Shown: piece after piece, positions 47,664 to 56,892 of the stretch
Layout of the letters: each line of letters starts with the position of its first letter
Numbering within the stretch: the first letter of the stretch is position 1
Assembly (NCBI GenBank): GCA_008015235.1
Contig: SSFF01000001.1
Coordinates: 147,483 to 211,482 of the forward strand
Origin: Rhodoferax sp.
Lineage (GTDB): Bacteria; Pseudomonadota; Gammaproteobacteria; Burkholderiales; Burkholderiaceae_C
Reading direction: 5' to 3'
Length of the DNA: 64,000 bases
Notes under the pieces: model-generated
The model's database searches: none
What the model saw: the letters and a program-made list of their open reading frames with translations, nothing else
What the model was told of the DNA's origin: nothing
Position numbers and translations under genes: made by a program

Positions 47664-47706
47664 GCCCGCGTAAATGTTGTGCAAGTAGCTATTGATTTCG
47701 TAGCAG
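47664..47706 (-). repeat. Dispersed repeat copy 6 (recG/SRPBCC intergenic)
   Basis: The minus strand reads TGCTACGAAATCAATAGCTA then CTTGCACAAC and TTTACGCGGGC, matching the family. It fills most of the 77-base gap between recG and the SRPBCC gene and ends just before the latter's GAAGGAG ribosome-binding site. Confidence 0.7.
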
Positions 47707-47718
47707 AAGGAGTGCCTC

Positions 47719-48201
47719 GTGAAACCTCTGGAATTGCATCCGAACCCGGAACTGGACCTGGTGCTGGAGCGCACCGTGCCGCTCACCCTGCACGAGGTCT
47801 GGGCCGCCTGGACCGAGCCCGAGCACCTGGTGCATTGGTTCTGCCCCAAGCCCTGGCAGACCATCGCCTGCGAAATCGACCTGCGCCCCGGTGGCGTGTT
47901 CCAGACCGTGATGCGCGGCCCCGAAGGCCAGGAGCACGGTTCGCTGGGCTGCTTTCTCGAAGTGGTGCACCTGCACCGCCTGGTCTGGACCGACGCGATG
48001 GGGCCGGGCTACCGCCCCAACGAAAAGCCCTTCATGACCGGCACGCTCACCTTCGACAAGGTCGACGAAGGTGTGCGCTACCGCGCCGTCGCCCAGCACG
48101 CCAACGCGGCGACCAAGCAGCAGCACGAGGAGATGGGCTTCCACCAGGGCTGGGGCATTGCGTTGGATCAGCTGGTGGCGCACATGCAGTCGCGGAGGTA
48201 G
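47719..48201 (+). CDS. SRPBCC/AHSA1 domain protein
   Basis: A 160-residue protein starting at GTG with GAAGGAG eight bases upstream. The AHSA1-like START fold is marked by LVLERTVPLTLHEVWAAWTE, PEHLVHWFCPKPWQT, CEIDLRPGGVFQTVMRGPEG and a C-terminal helix HEEMGFHQGWGIALDQL. Members bind hydrophobic ligands or act as Hsp90-activator-like proteins; none is known in detail for this type. It lies 12 bases before oxyR in the same direction, so it may be co-transcribed. Confidence 0.88.
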   Translation: MKPLELHPNPELDLVLERTVPLTLHEVWAAWTEPEHLVHWFCPKPWQTIACEIDLRPGGVFQTVMRGPEGQEHGSLGCFLEVVHLHRLVWTDAMGPGYRPNEKPFMTGTLTFDKVDEGVRYRAVAQHANAATKQQHEEMGFHQGWGIALDQLVAHMQSRR

Positions 48202-48213
48202 GACAATCCCCTC

Positions 48214-49173
48214 ATGACCCTGACCGAACTCAAATACATCGTCGCCGTGGCGCGCGAGCGCCACTTTGGCAAGGCGGCCGACGCCTGCTTTGTGTCGCAG
48301 CCTACCTTGTCGGTGGCGGTGAAAAAACTCGAAGAAGAGCTGGACGTCAAGCTGTTCGAGCGCAGCGCCGGCGACATTGCGGTCACGCCCTTGGGCGAGG
48401 AAATCGTGCGCCAGGCCCAGAGCGTGCTGGAGCAGGCCGCCGCCATCAAGGACATCGCCAAGCGCGGCAAGGACCCGCTGGCCGGGCCCCTGACGCTGGG
48501 CGTGATCTACACCATCGCCCCCTACCTGCTGCCCGAACTGGTGCGCAACGTGATTGCGCGCACGCCGCAGATGCCGCTGATGCTGCAGGAAAACTTCACA
48601 GTCAAGCTGATGGAGATGCTGCGCAACGGCGAGATCGACTGCGCCATCCTGGCCGAACCCTTCCCCGACGCCGGGCTGGCCGTGGCGCCGCTGTATGACG
48701 AACCCTTCTTTGCCGCCGTACCCAGCACGCACCCGCTGGCGGCGCATGACAGCGTGACGGCCGACATGCTCAAGCGGGAAACCATGCTGCTGCTGGGCAA
48801 TGGTCACTGCTTCCGCGACCACGTGCTGGAGGTCTGCCCCGAGTTCGCGCGCTTCTCCAGTGACGCCGAGGGCATACGCCGCAGCTTCGAAGGCTCCTCG
48901 CTGGAAACCATCAAGTACATGGTGGCCGCCGGCATGGGCGTGACCCTGGTTCCGCGCCTGAGCGTTCCGGCCGATGCCTTGGGCGCCAAGAAGCGCAAGG
49001 GCTCCGAGCCCTATGTGAAATACCTGCCGGTGAAAGACGCCGATGGCGCACCGCCGCCGACCCGGCGCATCGTGCTGGTGTGGCGCAAGAGCTTCACCCG
49101 CTTCGAGGCCATTGCCGCACTGCGCAACGCCATCTACGCCTGCAAGCTCGACGGGGTGCAGCGTCTGACTTGA
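48214..49173 (+). CDS. oxyR: Peroxide-sensing LysR regulator OxyR
   Basis: A 319-residue regulator. The N-terminal helix-turn-helix contains HFGKAADACFVSQPTLSVAV. The sensing cysteines fall at residues 199 and 208 (GNGHCFRDHVLEVC), the same numbering as E. coli OxyR, where they form a disulphide on exposure to hydrogen peroxide. The effector domain ends with RRIVLVWRKSFTRFEA. It activates antioxidant genes (katG, ahp). It lies between the SRPBCC gene and ubiA. Confidence 0.96.
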   Translation: MTLTELKYIVAVARERHFGKAADACFVSQPTLSVAVKKLEEELDVKLFERSAGDIAVTPLGEEIVRQAQSVLEQAAAIKDIAKRGKDPLAGPLTLGVIYTIAPYLLPELVRNVIARTPQMPLMLQENFTVKLMEMLRNGEIDCAILAEPFPDAGLAVAPLYDEPFFAAVPSTHPLAAHDSVTADMLKRETMLLLGNGHCFRDHVLEVCPEFARFSSDAEGIRRSFEGSSLETIKYMVAAGMGVTLVPRLSVPADALGAKKRKGSEPYVKYLPVKDADGAPPPTRRIVLVWRKSFTRFEAIAALRNAIYACKLDGVQRLT

Positions 49174-49178
49174 TGCTG

Positions 49179-49227
49179 TTTGCTATGAAAAGAGAAGCTA
49201 CCTGCGCAATTTCTACGCGGGCTAGAA
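49179..49227 (+). repeat. Dispersed repeat copy 7 (oxyR/ubiA intergenic)
   Basis: The copy reads TTTGCTATGAAAAGAGAAGC then TACCTGCGCA and TTCTACGCGGGCTAGAA. This is the fullest match and the best template for the family. It occupies most of the gap between oxyR and ubiA. Confidence 0.8.
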
Positions 49228-49251
49228 CACGATTTGGTTTGTAAATATCCC

Positions 49252-50130
49252 ATGAAAGAACGTTTTTCCCTGTACCTGAATCTCATCCGCTGGGACCGCC
49301 CGGCTGGCTGGCTGCTGCTGCTGTGGCCCACCTTGGGCGCGTTGTGGCTGGCCGCGGGCGGCTTTCCGGGCTGGCACCTGCTCACCGTGTTTACCCTGGG
49401 CACCATCCTCATGCGCAGTGCCGGCTGCTGCATCAACGACGTGGCCGACGTGGACTTTGACCGCCACGTCAAGCGCACGGCACAGCGCCCGGTCACCAGC
49501 GGTGCCGTGTCCACGCGCGAGGCCCTGGCCGTGGGCGCGGTGCTGGCGCTGCTGGCTTTTGGCCTGGTGCTCAGCTGCAATGCGCTCACCATTGCCCTGT
49601 CGTTCGCGGCCCTGGCGGTCACATTGATCTACCCCTACGCCAAGCGCCATGTCTCCATGCCGCAGGCGGTGCTGGGCGTGGCCTTCAGCTTCGGAATTCC
49701 CATGGCCTTCGCGGCCGTGCGCGGCGGCAGTGAAGTCAGCCTGGCCGCGTTGCAGGCCGCGGTGCCGTGGCAGGCCTGGGCCCTGATGCTGGGCAACCTG
49801 TTCTGGGTGTTGGCCTACGACACCGAGTACGCCATGGTCGACCGCGATGACGACCTCAAGATCGGCATGAAGACCTCGGCCATCACGCTCGGTCGTTTCG
49901 ACGTGGCCGCCATCCTGTGCTTCTACGTGCTCTACCTAGCCGTGACCACGGTGGTATTGGCCAGCCTGGGGCGCGCCGGGCTGTGGTGGGGGCTGGCCCT
50001 GGCGGCGGCGCTGGTTCAGGTGGCCTGGCATGCCCGCCTGATCTGGCACCGTACCCGCGAAGGCTGCTTTCGCGCCTTCCGCGAGAACCACTGGCTGGGG
50101 TTCGGTGTCTTTCTGGGGATTGCGCTTTAG
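49252..50130 (+). CDS. ubiA: 4-hydroxybenzoate polyprenyltransferase UbiA
   Basis: A 292-residue membrane enzyme that attaches the polyprenyl tail to 4-hydroxybenzoate in ubiquinone synthesis. Starting at [20 protein letters not shown], it has about eight membrane helices. It carries the two Asp-rich prenyl-diphosphate motifs: [20 protein letters not shown] near residue 62 and [20 protein letters not shown] near residue 190. An in-frame TTG at 49234 is less likely. It follows oxyR. Confidence 0.96.
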   Translation: MKERFSLYLNLIRWDRPAGWLLLLWPTLGALWLAAGGFPGWHLLTVFTLGTILMRSAGCCINDVADVDFDRHVKRTAQRPVTSGAVSTREALAVGAVLALLAFGLVLSCNALTIALSFAALAVTLIYPYAKRHVSMPQAVLGVAFSFGIPMAFAAVRGGSEVSLAALQAAVPWQAWALMLGNLFWVLAYDTEYAMVDRDDDLKIGMKTSAITLGRFDVAAILCFYVLYLAVTTVVLASLGRAGLWWGLALAAALVQVAWHARLIWHRTREGCFRAFRENHWLGFGVFLGIAL

Positions 50131-50143
50131 CTTGGCGCAGGCA

Positions 50144-50172
50144 TAAAAAAACCGGCTGCTAAGGCAGCCGGT
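50144..50172 (-). terminator. Rho-independent terminator of psiF
   Basis: On the minus strand, ACCGGCTGC-CTTA-GCAGCCGGT is followed by seven T. It lies 15 bases beyond the psiF stop codon. It can also act for ubiA, although its T-run is on the psiF side. Confidence 0.9.
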
Positions 50173-50186
50173 CGTCGCGGGATGGA

Positions 50187-50477
50187 TTACTTGGCCTTGA
50201 GGCACTCGCTCATGTGTTTCTTGCGCTCGTCGCCCTTCATGTCCTTGGCCGACTCGTTGCACATCTTCATCTTGTTCTGTTGGCCATTGCCGGCTTCGGG
50301 GGCTGGCGCTGGCTTGGCACTCAGGCATTCCTTCATGAAGGCTTTGCGCTCGTCGCCTTTCTTGTCCTTGGCCTCGGCATTGCAGGTCTTCATCTTGTTT
50401 TGCTGTTCGGTGGCGGCATGGGCCACGCCGACCGACATCGCCAGACCCAAAGCCAGAAGAGAGAGCAGTTTTTTCAT
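50187..50477 (-). CDS. psiF: PsiF repeat protein
   Basis: A 96-residue exported protein. The signal peptide MKKLLSLLALGLAMSVGVAH is cleaved near AHAATE. Two PsiF repeats follow, each of the form QQNKMKxCNxxAKDxKGDER then KxxMxECLxAK. They are separated by a Pro/Ala linker (AKPAPAPEAGNG). The cysteines occur in matching places and may pair. PsiF is phosphate-starvation inducible in E. coli; the function is unknown. The frame continues upstream, but the ATG at 50477 begins the signal peptide. Confidence 0.9.
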   Translation of the reverse strand: MKKLLSLLALGLAMSVGVAHAATEQQNKMKTCNAEAKDKKGDERKAFMKECLSAKPAPAPEAGNGQQNKMKMCNESAKDMKGDERKKHMSECLKAK

Positions 50478-50608
50478 CGTTGATCCTGTGAAGTGATGGG
50501 CTGGGCGCAGCCCGGCAAGCGGTGAATCCGCAGGTGGATTCGAGCACATAACGGCCCCTGCGGCAATCCGGATGACTGCCAAATGGTGCCTAAACGTAAA
50601 ATAGGCCG

Positions 50609-52282
50609 ATGCTCACCGTTAAATCTGAACTGCTGGCCGCTCTGGGCCATGCACTGGAGACCCTTTCGCCCGGCGCCGGCGCGAAAGCGGCATTCGAATC
50701 CCCCAAAGTGGCAGCCCATGGCGACTTCGCCGTGACGGCGGCCATGCAACTGGCCAAGCCGCTCAAGCTCAATCCGCGCGCGCTGGGCGAACAGTTGCGC
50801 GACGCCCTGCTGCAGTCACCGGCCTACCAGCAGTGGGTCGAGGCCATCGACATTGCCGGCCCCGGCTTCATCAACATCAAGCTCAAACCCGCTGCCAAGC
50901 AGGAAATCATCCGCGAGGTGTTTGGCCGTGGCGTACACTTCGGCTACCAGCCGGACAACGGCAAGCGCATGCTGGTGGAATTCGTGTCCGCCAACCCCAC
51001 GGGCCCCCTGCACGTGGGCCACGGCCGCCAGGCCGCGCTGGGCGACGCCATCTGCAGCCTGTTCGAGACCCAGGGCTGGAACGTCTACCGCGAGTTCTAT
51101 TACAACGACGCCGGCGTGCAGATCAATACCCTGGCCAACAGCACCCAGCTGCGCGCCAAAGGCTTCAAGCCCGGTGACGCCGAATGGCCCGAAGCGGCCT
51201 ACAACGGTGACTACATTGCCGACATCGCGGCCGACTACCTGGCCAAGAAGACGGTGCACTCCGACGACCGCGAGTTCACTGCCAGCGGCGACGTGGCGGC
51301 CCTCGATGACATTCGCCTGTTTGCCGTGGCCTATCTGCGCCACGAGCAGGACTTGGATTTGAAGGCGTTTGCGGTCAAGTTCGACAACTACTACCTGGAA
51401 TCCAGCCTGTACACCAGCGGTCGCGTGGACGCAGCGGTGCAGAAGCTGCGCGATGCCGGCAAGACCTACGAGCACGATGGCGCCCTGTGGCTCAAGTCCA
51501 CCGACTACGGCGACGACAAGGACCGCGTCATGCGCAAGGGCGATGGCAGCTACACCTATTTCGTGCCCGATGTGGCCTACCACATTGCCAAGTGGGAGCG
51601 TGGCTTCGAGAGGGTCATCAACATCCAGGGCACCGACCACCACGGCACCATTGCCCGTGTGCGCGCCGGGCTGCAGGCGGCCAATGTCGGCATTCCCGAG
51701 GGCTACCCCGACTACGTACTGCATACCATGGTGCGCGTGGTGCGTGGTGGCGAAGAGGTCAAGATCAGCAAGCGTGCCGGTTCCTACGTGACCCTGCGCG
51801 ACCTGATCGAATGGACCTCCAAGGATGCCGTGCGCTTCTTCCTGCTGAGCCGCAAGCCCGACACCGAATACACCTTCGACGTGGACCTGGCGATCCAGAA
51901 GAACAACGACAACCCGGTCTACTACGTGCAGTACGCCCATGCGCGCATCTGCTCGGTGCTCTCCAGCTGGGGTGGCGACGTGGCATCGCTGGCCCAGGTG
52001 GACCTGTCGGCGCTGCAAAGCCCGCAAGCCCTGGCGCTCATGCTGCTGCTGGCCAAGTATCCGGACATGCTCAGCGCCGCTGCGGCCGGGTTTGCCCCGC
52101 ACGACGTGACTTTCTATCTGCGCGAACTCGCCGCCTGCTACCACAGCTACTACGATGCCGAACGCATCCTGGTCGATGACGAATCGGTCAAGCTGGCCCG
52201 TCTGGCCTTGGTGGCAGCGACCGCGCAGGTGCTGCACAATGGCCTGGCGGTGCTGGGCGTGAGCGCACCGACCAAAATGTAA
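50609..52282 (+). CDS. argS: Arginyl-tRNA synthetase
   Basis: A 557-residue class I synthetase. The N-terminal tRNA-binding domain is followed by the HIGH-like motif HVGHGRQ (in [18 protein letters not shown]). The KMSKS-like segment is [12 protein letters not shown]. The C-terminal anticodon-binding domain includes [16 protein letters not shown] and ends with the Met typical of ArgS (TKM). It is a single essential gene, co-directional with the SPOR-dsbA genes downstream. Confidence 0.98.
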   Translation: MLTVKSELLAALGHALETLSPGAGAKAAFESPKVAAHGDFAVTAAMQLAKPLKLNPRALGEQLRDALLQSPAYQQWVEAIDIAGPGFINIKLKPAAKQEIIREVFGRGVHFGYQPDNGKRMLVEFVSANPTGPLHVGHGRQAALGDAICSLFETQGWNVYREFYYNDAGVQINTLANSTQLRAKGFKPGDAEWPEAAYNGDYIADIAADYLAKKTVHSDDREFTASGDVAALDDIRLFAVAYLRHEQDLDLKAFAVKFDNYYLESSLYTSGRVDAAVQKLRDAGKTYEHDGALWLKSTDYGDDKDRVMRKGDGSYTYFVPDVAYHIAKWERGFERVINIQGTDHHGTIARVRAGLQAANVGIPEGYPDYVLHTMVRVVRGGEEVKISKRAGSYVTLRDLIEWTSKDAVRFFLLSRKPDTEYTFDVDLAIQKNNDNPVYYVQYAHARICSVLSSWGGDVASLAQVDLSALQSPQALALMLLLAKYPDMLSAAAAGFAPHDVTFYLRELAACYHSYYDAERILVDDESVKLARLALVAATAQVLHNGLAVLGVSAPTKM

Positions 52283-52334
52283 AGATCCCTGGGGCTGCAG
52301 TGTGTGGCCCCGACTTGCCAGGACAATGGACAGC

Positions 52335-52949
52335 ATGAACAAGCAACGCGGCGGAACCCTTCTGGGCTTCATCATTGGGGTGGTAGTAGGTTTGGCCAGT
52401 GCCCTGGTGGTGGCCATTTACGTGACCAAGGTACCGGTGCCCTTCCTGCAGAAGGCCCAAAGTCGCACGGCCGACCAGAATGCCGACGAAGCCAAGAAAA
52501 ACAAGGACTGGGACCCTAACGCCGGTCTGTATGGCAAGAACCCGGCCAAGGTGCCGGTGCCGGCCACCCCTGCATCCGCCCCCGCGGAGGGCAAGCCGGC
52601 CAAACCGGACGCCAAGGCCGATGCCAAGGTAGAGAACAAGCCCGCCGTGTCGGCCGACCCGCTGGGTGACCTGGCCAAGAGCAAGACCGCTGCCAGTGAC
52701 GCTGCAGACGCCAACTTCACCTTCTTTGTGCAGGTGGGGGCCTACCGCACGGCTGAAGACGCCGAAGCCCAGCGCGCCAAGCTGTCACTCACTGGCATTG
52801 AAACCAAGATTTCAGCCAAGGAGCAGTCCGGGCGCATGGTGCACCGCGTGCGCGTGGGGCCGTTTGATAAGCGCGAGGACGCCGAGCGTTCCAAGGAAAA
52901 GCTGGACAAGCTCGGTTTGGAAACTGCACTGGTCCGCGTGCAGAAGTAA
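52335..52949 (+). CDS. FtsN-like SPOR domain protein
   Basis: A 204-residue inner-membrane protein. The N-terminal helix (GTLLGFIIGVVVGLASALVV) is followed by a Lys/Ala/Pro-rich periplasmic linker. The C-terminal SPOR domain runs from about residue 127 (FTFFVQVGAYRTAEDAEAQR to KLGLETALVRVQK) and binds denuded septal peptidoglycan. It resembles short FtsN-like division proteins. The start is ambiguous between ATG 52335 and ATG 52326, which has AGGA only two bases away. It precedes dsbA by 18 bases. Confidence 0.88.
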   Translation: MNKQRGGTLLGFIIGVVVGLASALVVAIYVTKVPVPFLQKAQSRTADQNADEAKKNKDWDPNAGLYGKNPAKVPVPATPASAPAEGKPAKPDAKADAKVENKPAVSADPLGDLAKSKTAASDAADANFTFFVQVGAYRTAEDAEAQRAKLSLTGIETKISAKEQSGRMVHRVRVGPFDKREDAERSKEKLDKLGLETALVRVQK

Positions 52950-52967
52950 GTCACAGGAGGTAAGCCG

Positions 52968-53618
52968 ATGAAACGCCGCGATTTTTCCCAGGCCGCTGTG
53001 CTGGCGACCGCAGCGCTAGCAGCCCCCCGGATGGCGCAGGCGCAAGCCCCGGGCCAGTTGGTGGCCGGGCGCGACTTCCAGTTGGTGGACCCGCGTGCGC
53101 CGGTCGATGCCCCAGCGGGCAAGATCGAGGTGGTGGAGTTCTTCTGGTACAGCTGCCCGCACTGCAATGCCTTCGAGCCCGCCTTGGCGGCCTGGCTCAA
53201 GAAGCTGCCAAAGGACGTGACCTTCAAGCGCGTGCCGGTGGCCTTCCGCGACAGCTTTGTGCCGCAGCAACGCCTGTACTACGCCCTGGAAGCCATGGGT
53301 CTGGTGGACAAGCTGCACAGCAAGGTATTCGAAGCCATTCACATCCAGAAAAAGGGCCTGGCGCGTGCCGAGGAGATCGGCCCCTGGATCGCTTCGCAAG
53401 GTGTCAATGAGGCCAAGTTCATGGAGCAGTACAACTCCTTCACGGCCACTTCCAAGGCGCGCCGTGCCGTGCAGCTGCAGGATGCCTACCGCGTCGAAGG
53501 TGTACCGGCCTTGGGCATTGCAGGACGTTTCTACACCGATGGCGCCTTGGCTGGCACCATGGAGCGGGCCTTGCAGTTTGCCGATGTCCTGATCGCCGAA
53601 GTCCGCGCCGGCCGATAG
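52968..53618 (+). CDS. dsbA: Periplasmic thiol:disulfide oxidoreductase DsbA
   Basis: A 216-residue exported thioredoxin-fold protein with CAGGAGG before the ATG. The active site is CPHC (FWYSCPHCNAFEP, near residue 64) and the cis-proline loop is EGVPALGIAGRF. The signal sequence starts MKRRDFSQAA with RR-x-F, reminiscent of a Tat signal, although the hydrophobic core would also suit Sec. It oxidises secreted proteins and is recharged by DsbB. It lies between the SPOR gene and lptA. Confidence 0.95.
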   Translation: MKRRDFSQAAVLATAALAAPRMAQAQAPGQLVAGRDFQLVDPRAPVDAPAGKIEVVEFFWYSCPHCNAFEPALAAWLKKLPKDVTFKRVPVAFRDSFVPQQRLYYALEAMGLVDKLHSKVFEAIHIQKKGLARAEEIGPWIASQGVNEAKFMEQYNSFTATSKARRAVQLQDAYRVEGVPALGIAGRFYTDGALAGTMERALQFADVLIAEVRAGR

Positions 53619-53708
53619 CACCGCTCTAATCGGTGTGTGGCCGCGCCAAACGGCCGCAGCGCCGCATACAATGGCATGAAACACCAAAAAAGCAAGTTTC
53701 GTGCCTCT

Positions 53709-54323
53709 ATGAAGTTCCGCCGGTTTTCCTTTATTACCGCCTGCGTGCTGGCACTGGCCAGCCCCTGGGTGGCGGCCGAAAACGCCGACAAATCCAAGCC
53801 CATGAACATCGAGGCCGACAGCCTGCGTTACGACGACGCACGCCAGGTCAGTGTGTTCACCGGGCGCGTCGTCATCACCAAGGGCTCCATCGTCATCCGG
53901 GGCCAGCAGGTCGAGGTGCGCCAGGACGCCCAGGGCAACCAGTTCGGCACCGTCACCGCCTCCAGCACCGAGCCGGCCTTCTTCCGCCAAAAGCGCGAAG
54001 GCGTGGACGAATTCATCGAAGGCGATGCCCAGACCATCGAATACGACAGCAAGGCCGATACCGTGCGCTTTGTGCAGAAGGCGCAGTTGCGGCGCTTTCG
54101 CGGAGCCACCCTGGCCGACCAGATCAGCGGTTCCGTCATCGTCTACGACAACACCAAGGACCAATTCACGGTGGACGGCAGCCTCAAGCAAGGTGTGCCC
54201 GGTGCCAGTGGCGGTCGGGTGCGCGCCATGCTGAGCCCCAAGCCTGAGGGCGCGGCCCCGGCCCCGGTCACACCTGCGGCCACCCTGCGCCCCAGCACCA
54301 CCTTGCAGGGGCCTGTGCAGTGA
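53709..54323 (+). CDS. lptA: LPS transport periplasmic protein LptA
   Basis: A 204-residue periplasmic bridge protein that carries lipopolysaccharide from LptC to LptD. The signal peptide starts [20 protein letters not shown] and is cleaved near VAAEN. The OstA-type beta-jellyroll follows: [40 protein letters not shown] and [20 protein letters not shown]. The C-terminus is Pro/Ala-rich. An upstream ATG at 53676 is possible but has no ribosome-binding site. It overlaps lptB by four bases. No lptC or kdsC is upstream; dsbA is there instead. Confidence 0.94.
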   Translation: MKFRRFSFITACVLALASPWVAAENADKSKPMNIEADSLRYDDARQVSVFTGRVVITKGSIVIRGQQVEVRQDAQGNQFGTVTASSTEPAFFRQKREGVDEFIEGDAQTIEYDSKADTVRFVQKAQLRRFRGATLADQISGSVIVYDNTKDQFTVDGSLKQGVPGASGGRVRAMLSPKPEGAAPAPVTPAATLRPSTTLQGPVQ

Positions 54324-55117
54324 ACGCGGCCGCACCGGTGGATCTGGGCAGCGCCAGCAGCACCCCGCAGCATGCGCCGGGCTACCTGGAGGCACGCCAC
54401 CTGCAGAAGTCCTATGGCAAACGCCAGGTGGTCAAGGACGTGTCGCTGAAGGTGCGTACCGGTGAAGTGGTGGGCCTGCTGGGCCCCAACGGCGCCGGCA
54501 AGACTACTTCGTTCTACATGATCGTGGGCCTGCTGCGCACCAGTAGCGGTGACATCCGCATCGACGACCAGAGCATCGAGCACATGCCCATCCACCGCCG
54601 TGCGCGCATGGGCTTGGGTTATCTGCCGCAGGAAGCCTCGATCTTCCGCAAACTCAATGTCGAAGACAACGTGCGTGCCGTGCTGGAGCTTCAGCTCGAC
54701 GAATACGGCGAGCCGCTCAAGAGCGGCGAAATCGAATCGCGCCTGACGGCGCTGCTGCACGACCTGCGGGTCGAGCACCTGCGCGAGTCCCCGGCGCTGG
54801 CCTTGTCCGGTGGCGAACGCCGCCGCGTCGAGATTGCCCGCGCCCTGGCCACGCGCCCGCGCTTCATCCTGCTGGACGAGCCCTTTGCCGGTATCGACCC
54901 GATTGCGGTGATCGAGATCCAGCGCATCATCAACTTCCTCAAGGGCCGCGGCATCGGGGTGCTCATCACCGACCACAACGTGCGCGAAACCCTGGGCATC
55001 TGCGACCACGCCTTCATCATCAGTGATGGCCGCGTGCTGGCCGAAGGCACACCGTCCGACATCGTGAACAACGCCGAAGTGCGCCGGGTGTACCTGGGCG
55101 AACATTTCAGGATGTAA
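54320..55117 (+). CDS. lptB: LPS export ABC transporter ATPase LptB
   Basis: A 265-residue ATPase that powers LPS extraction by LptFGC. Walker [11 protein letters not shown]-loop region [19 protein letters not shown], signature [15 protein letters not shown], Walker [18 protein letters not shown]-loop [10 protein letters not shown]. It starts at a GTG overlapping the lptA stop. The first 20 residues extend the usual LptB N-terminus. rpoN follows after 133 bases. Confidence 0.97.
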   Translation: MNAAAPVDLGSASSTPQHAPGYLEARHLQKSYGKRQVVKDVSLKVRTGEVVGLLGPNGAGKTTSFYMIVGLLRTSSGDIRIDDQSIEHMPIHRRARMGLGYLPQEASIFRKLNVEDNVRAVLELQLDEYGEPLKSGEIESRLTALLHDLRVEHLRESPALALSGGERRRVEIARALATRPRFILLDEPFAGIDPIAVIEIQRIINFLKGRGIGVLITDHNVRETLGICDHAFIISDGRVLAEGTPSDIVNNAEVRRVYLGEHFRM

Positions 55118-55175
55118 GCATGAGGAAGTGTGCACATCCGCTCCAGATATGGCGGAGTGAGAGCCATGGACAATT

Positions 55176-55250
55176 TGCCGCCGGGCCGCCCCAAGGCAAA
55201 TGCGCCCCCTTGGGGGGCAGCGACCCGCGCAGCGGCGGAGCGTGGGGCCT
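55176..55250 (+). repeat. Second repeat type directly before rpoN
   Basis: The segment contains GCCGCCGGGCCGCCCCAAGG, then GCGCCCCCTTGGGGGGCAGC and CGCGCAGCGGCGGAGCGTGG, all GC-rich with internal dyads. I recall this arrangement as a common intergenic repeat in Comamonadaceae, but only this copy is in the window. It runs up to the ATG of rpoN. Confidence 0.6.
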
Positions 55251-56846
55251 ATGAAGCAAGGTCTGTCGCTGCGCGTATCGCAGCATCTGGCACTGACGCC
55301 GCAGCTGCAGCAGTCGATCCGGCTGTTGCAGCTCTCCACGCTGGAGCTGAGCCAGGAAGTGGACCAGATGCTGGACGACAACCCCTTTCTGGAGCGCAAC
55401 GACGAAGCTGCCGAGCGCGAGGACTTTGGCCTGGCCAGCGCCGACGCCATCGTCAGCCTGGGGGACCGCATTTCCGAAGTTGCTACAACTTCGGGAGCGG
55501 CTGAATCAATGGAATCGAGGGCAAGTGGTGATTTTGACGAGGAAACTTCGTCCGTGTCGGATTCCGAGCCCGATTGGGAAGGCGATGGCAGCAGCGGCCT
55601 GTCGGCCGACGACAGCGAGTGGGGCGTCGAAGCCCGGGCCCGCAATGGTGCGCAGGACGAAGAAACCACCGACCCGACCGAGCGCCAGGGCGAGCATGAG
55701 AGCCTGCAGGCCCACCTGCACCGCCAGGCGCTGCGCCTGCGCCTGAGTCCCGAAGACAGCGCCGCCTTGCGCTACCTGATCGAGTGCCTGGACGACGACG
55801 GCTACCTGACCGATGCGCTGGAAGACTTGGCGCGTGGCCTGGGGGCTGCGGACGGCGAGGAACTGGACGAGCTGGTGCACCGCTTCACCATGGCACGCGG
55901 CCTGCTGCACAACCTGGAGCCCGTGGGCGTGGGCGCCAGCAGTCTGCAGGAGTGCCTGCAGCTGCAGCTGCACAGCCAGCTCGAAGAAGCGTTGGACGAA
56001 GGCAGCACGGCCGAACACCTGGCGCTGCTGCGCCTGTGCCAACGTATCTGCACCCAGCCGCTGGACCTGCTGGCGCGGCGCGACATCAAGAAGCTGGTGC
56101 AGCTGTGCGAAGCCCGCGAGCCGCAGGTGCGCGAAGCCATGGTTCACATCGCGCGCCTGGAGCCCAAGCCGGGCCGGCGATTTGCCGATGTCGAGCGCAA
56201 TACCATCGTGCCCGACGTGCTGGTGCGCCCCGTGGGCAAGGTGGCCGGTAGCCTGCGCCTTGCCGTGCAGATCAATCCCGATGTACTGCCCAAAATCAAG
56301 GTGCACGACATCTACGCCAGCGCCCTGCGCGGCCACCGCAACACGGGCGATGCCGCTGGCCACGCCGCCATGCAGCAGCGCCTGCAGGAGGCGCGCTGGT
56401 TCATCAAGAACATCCAGCAGCGCTTTGACACCATCCTGCGCGTGAGCACGGCCATTGTCGAGCGCCAGAAGAACTTCTTTACCCACGGTGAGCTGGCCAT
56501 GCGCCCGCTGGTGTTGCGTGAAATTGCCGACGAGCTGGGCCTGCACGAGTCCACCATCAGCCGCGTCACCACCGCCAAGTACATGGCCACGCCCTTGGGC
56601 ACCTTCGAGCTCAAGTATTTCTTCGGCTCGGGCCTGGGCACGGATTCGGGCGGCAACGCGTCGAGCACCGCGGTGCGCGCGCTCATCAAGCAGTTCATTG
56701 CTTCGGAGAGCCCGAAAAAGCCGTTGTCGGACAACCAGCTCTCGGACATGCTCAAGGAGCAGGGCATCGAATGCGCGCGGCGCACGGTTGCGAAATACCG
56801 CGAAGGCCTGAAAATACCCGTGGCCAGCCTGCGCAAGGCGCTGTGA
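55251..56846 (+). CDS. rpoN: RNA polymerase sigma-54 factor RpoN
   Basis: A 531-residue sigma factor for activator-dependent promoters. Region I is Gln/Leu-rich (MKQGLSLRVSQHLALTPQLQ), an acidic region II spans about residues 55-165, and the core-binding domain follows. The C-terminal helix-turn-helix contains HESTISRVTTAKYMATPLGT, and the RpoN box is ARRTVAKYRE near residue 515. The ATG at 55251 begins the canonical N-terminus. It lies immediately after a GC-rich repeat, with no clear ribosome-binding site. It should serve the sigma-54 promoters seen in the urea locus. Confidence 0.97.
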   Translation: MKQGLSLRVSQHLALTPQLQQSIRLLQLSTLELSQEVDQMLDDNPFLERNDEAAEREDFGLASADAIVSLGDRISEVATTSGAAESMESRASGDFDEETSSVSDSEPDWEGDGSSGLSADDSEWGVEARARNGAQDEETTDPTERQGEHESLQAHLHRQALRLRLSPEDSAALRYLIECLDDDGYLTDALEDLARGLGAADGEELDELVHRFTMARGLLHNLEPVGVGASSLQECLQLQLHSQLEEALDEGSTAEHLALLRLCQRICTQPLDLLARRDIKKLVQLCEAREPQVREAMVHIARLEPKPGRRFADVERNTIVPDVLVRPVGKVAGSLRLAVQINPDVLPKIKVHDIYASALRGHRNTGDAAGHAAMQQRLQEARWFIKNIQQRFDTILRVSTAIVERQKNFFTHGELAMRPLVLREIADELGLHESTISRVTTAKYMATPLGTFELKYFFGSGLGTDSGGNASSTAVRALIKQFIASESPKKPLSDNQLSDMLKEQGIECARRTVAKYREGLKIPVASLRKAL

Positions 56847-56892
56847 GATAGCAGGGCCGCCTGTCCGGGCGGTCCAACCTACGGATACCACC

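Noticed and set aside
52283..52334. GGGGC...GCCCC hairpin after argS as a terminator
   Set aside because: No T-run follows and the loop is long, so it is not supported as a terminator.
50816..52417. Minus-strand open frame of 533 codons opposite argS
   Set aside because: It is antisense to an essential, conserved gene; composition is typical of a shadow frame.
55460..55510. Possible further copy of the dispersed repeat inside rpoN (TTGCTACAACTTCGGGAGCG)
   Set aside because: Only short pieces match and neither the TGCGCA-like hexamer nor GCGGGCTAG is present in order.
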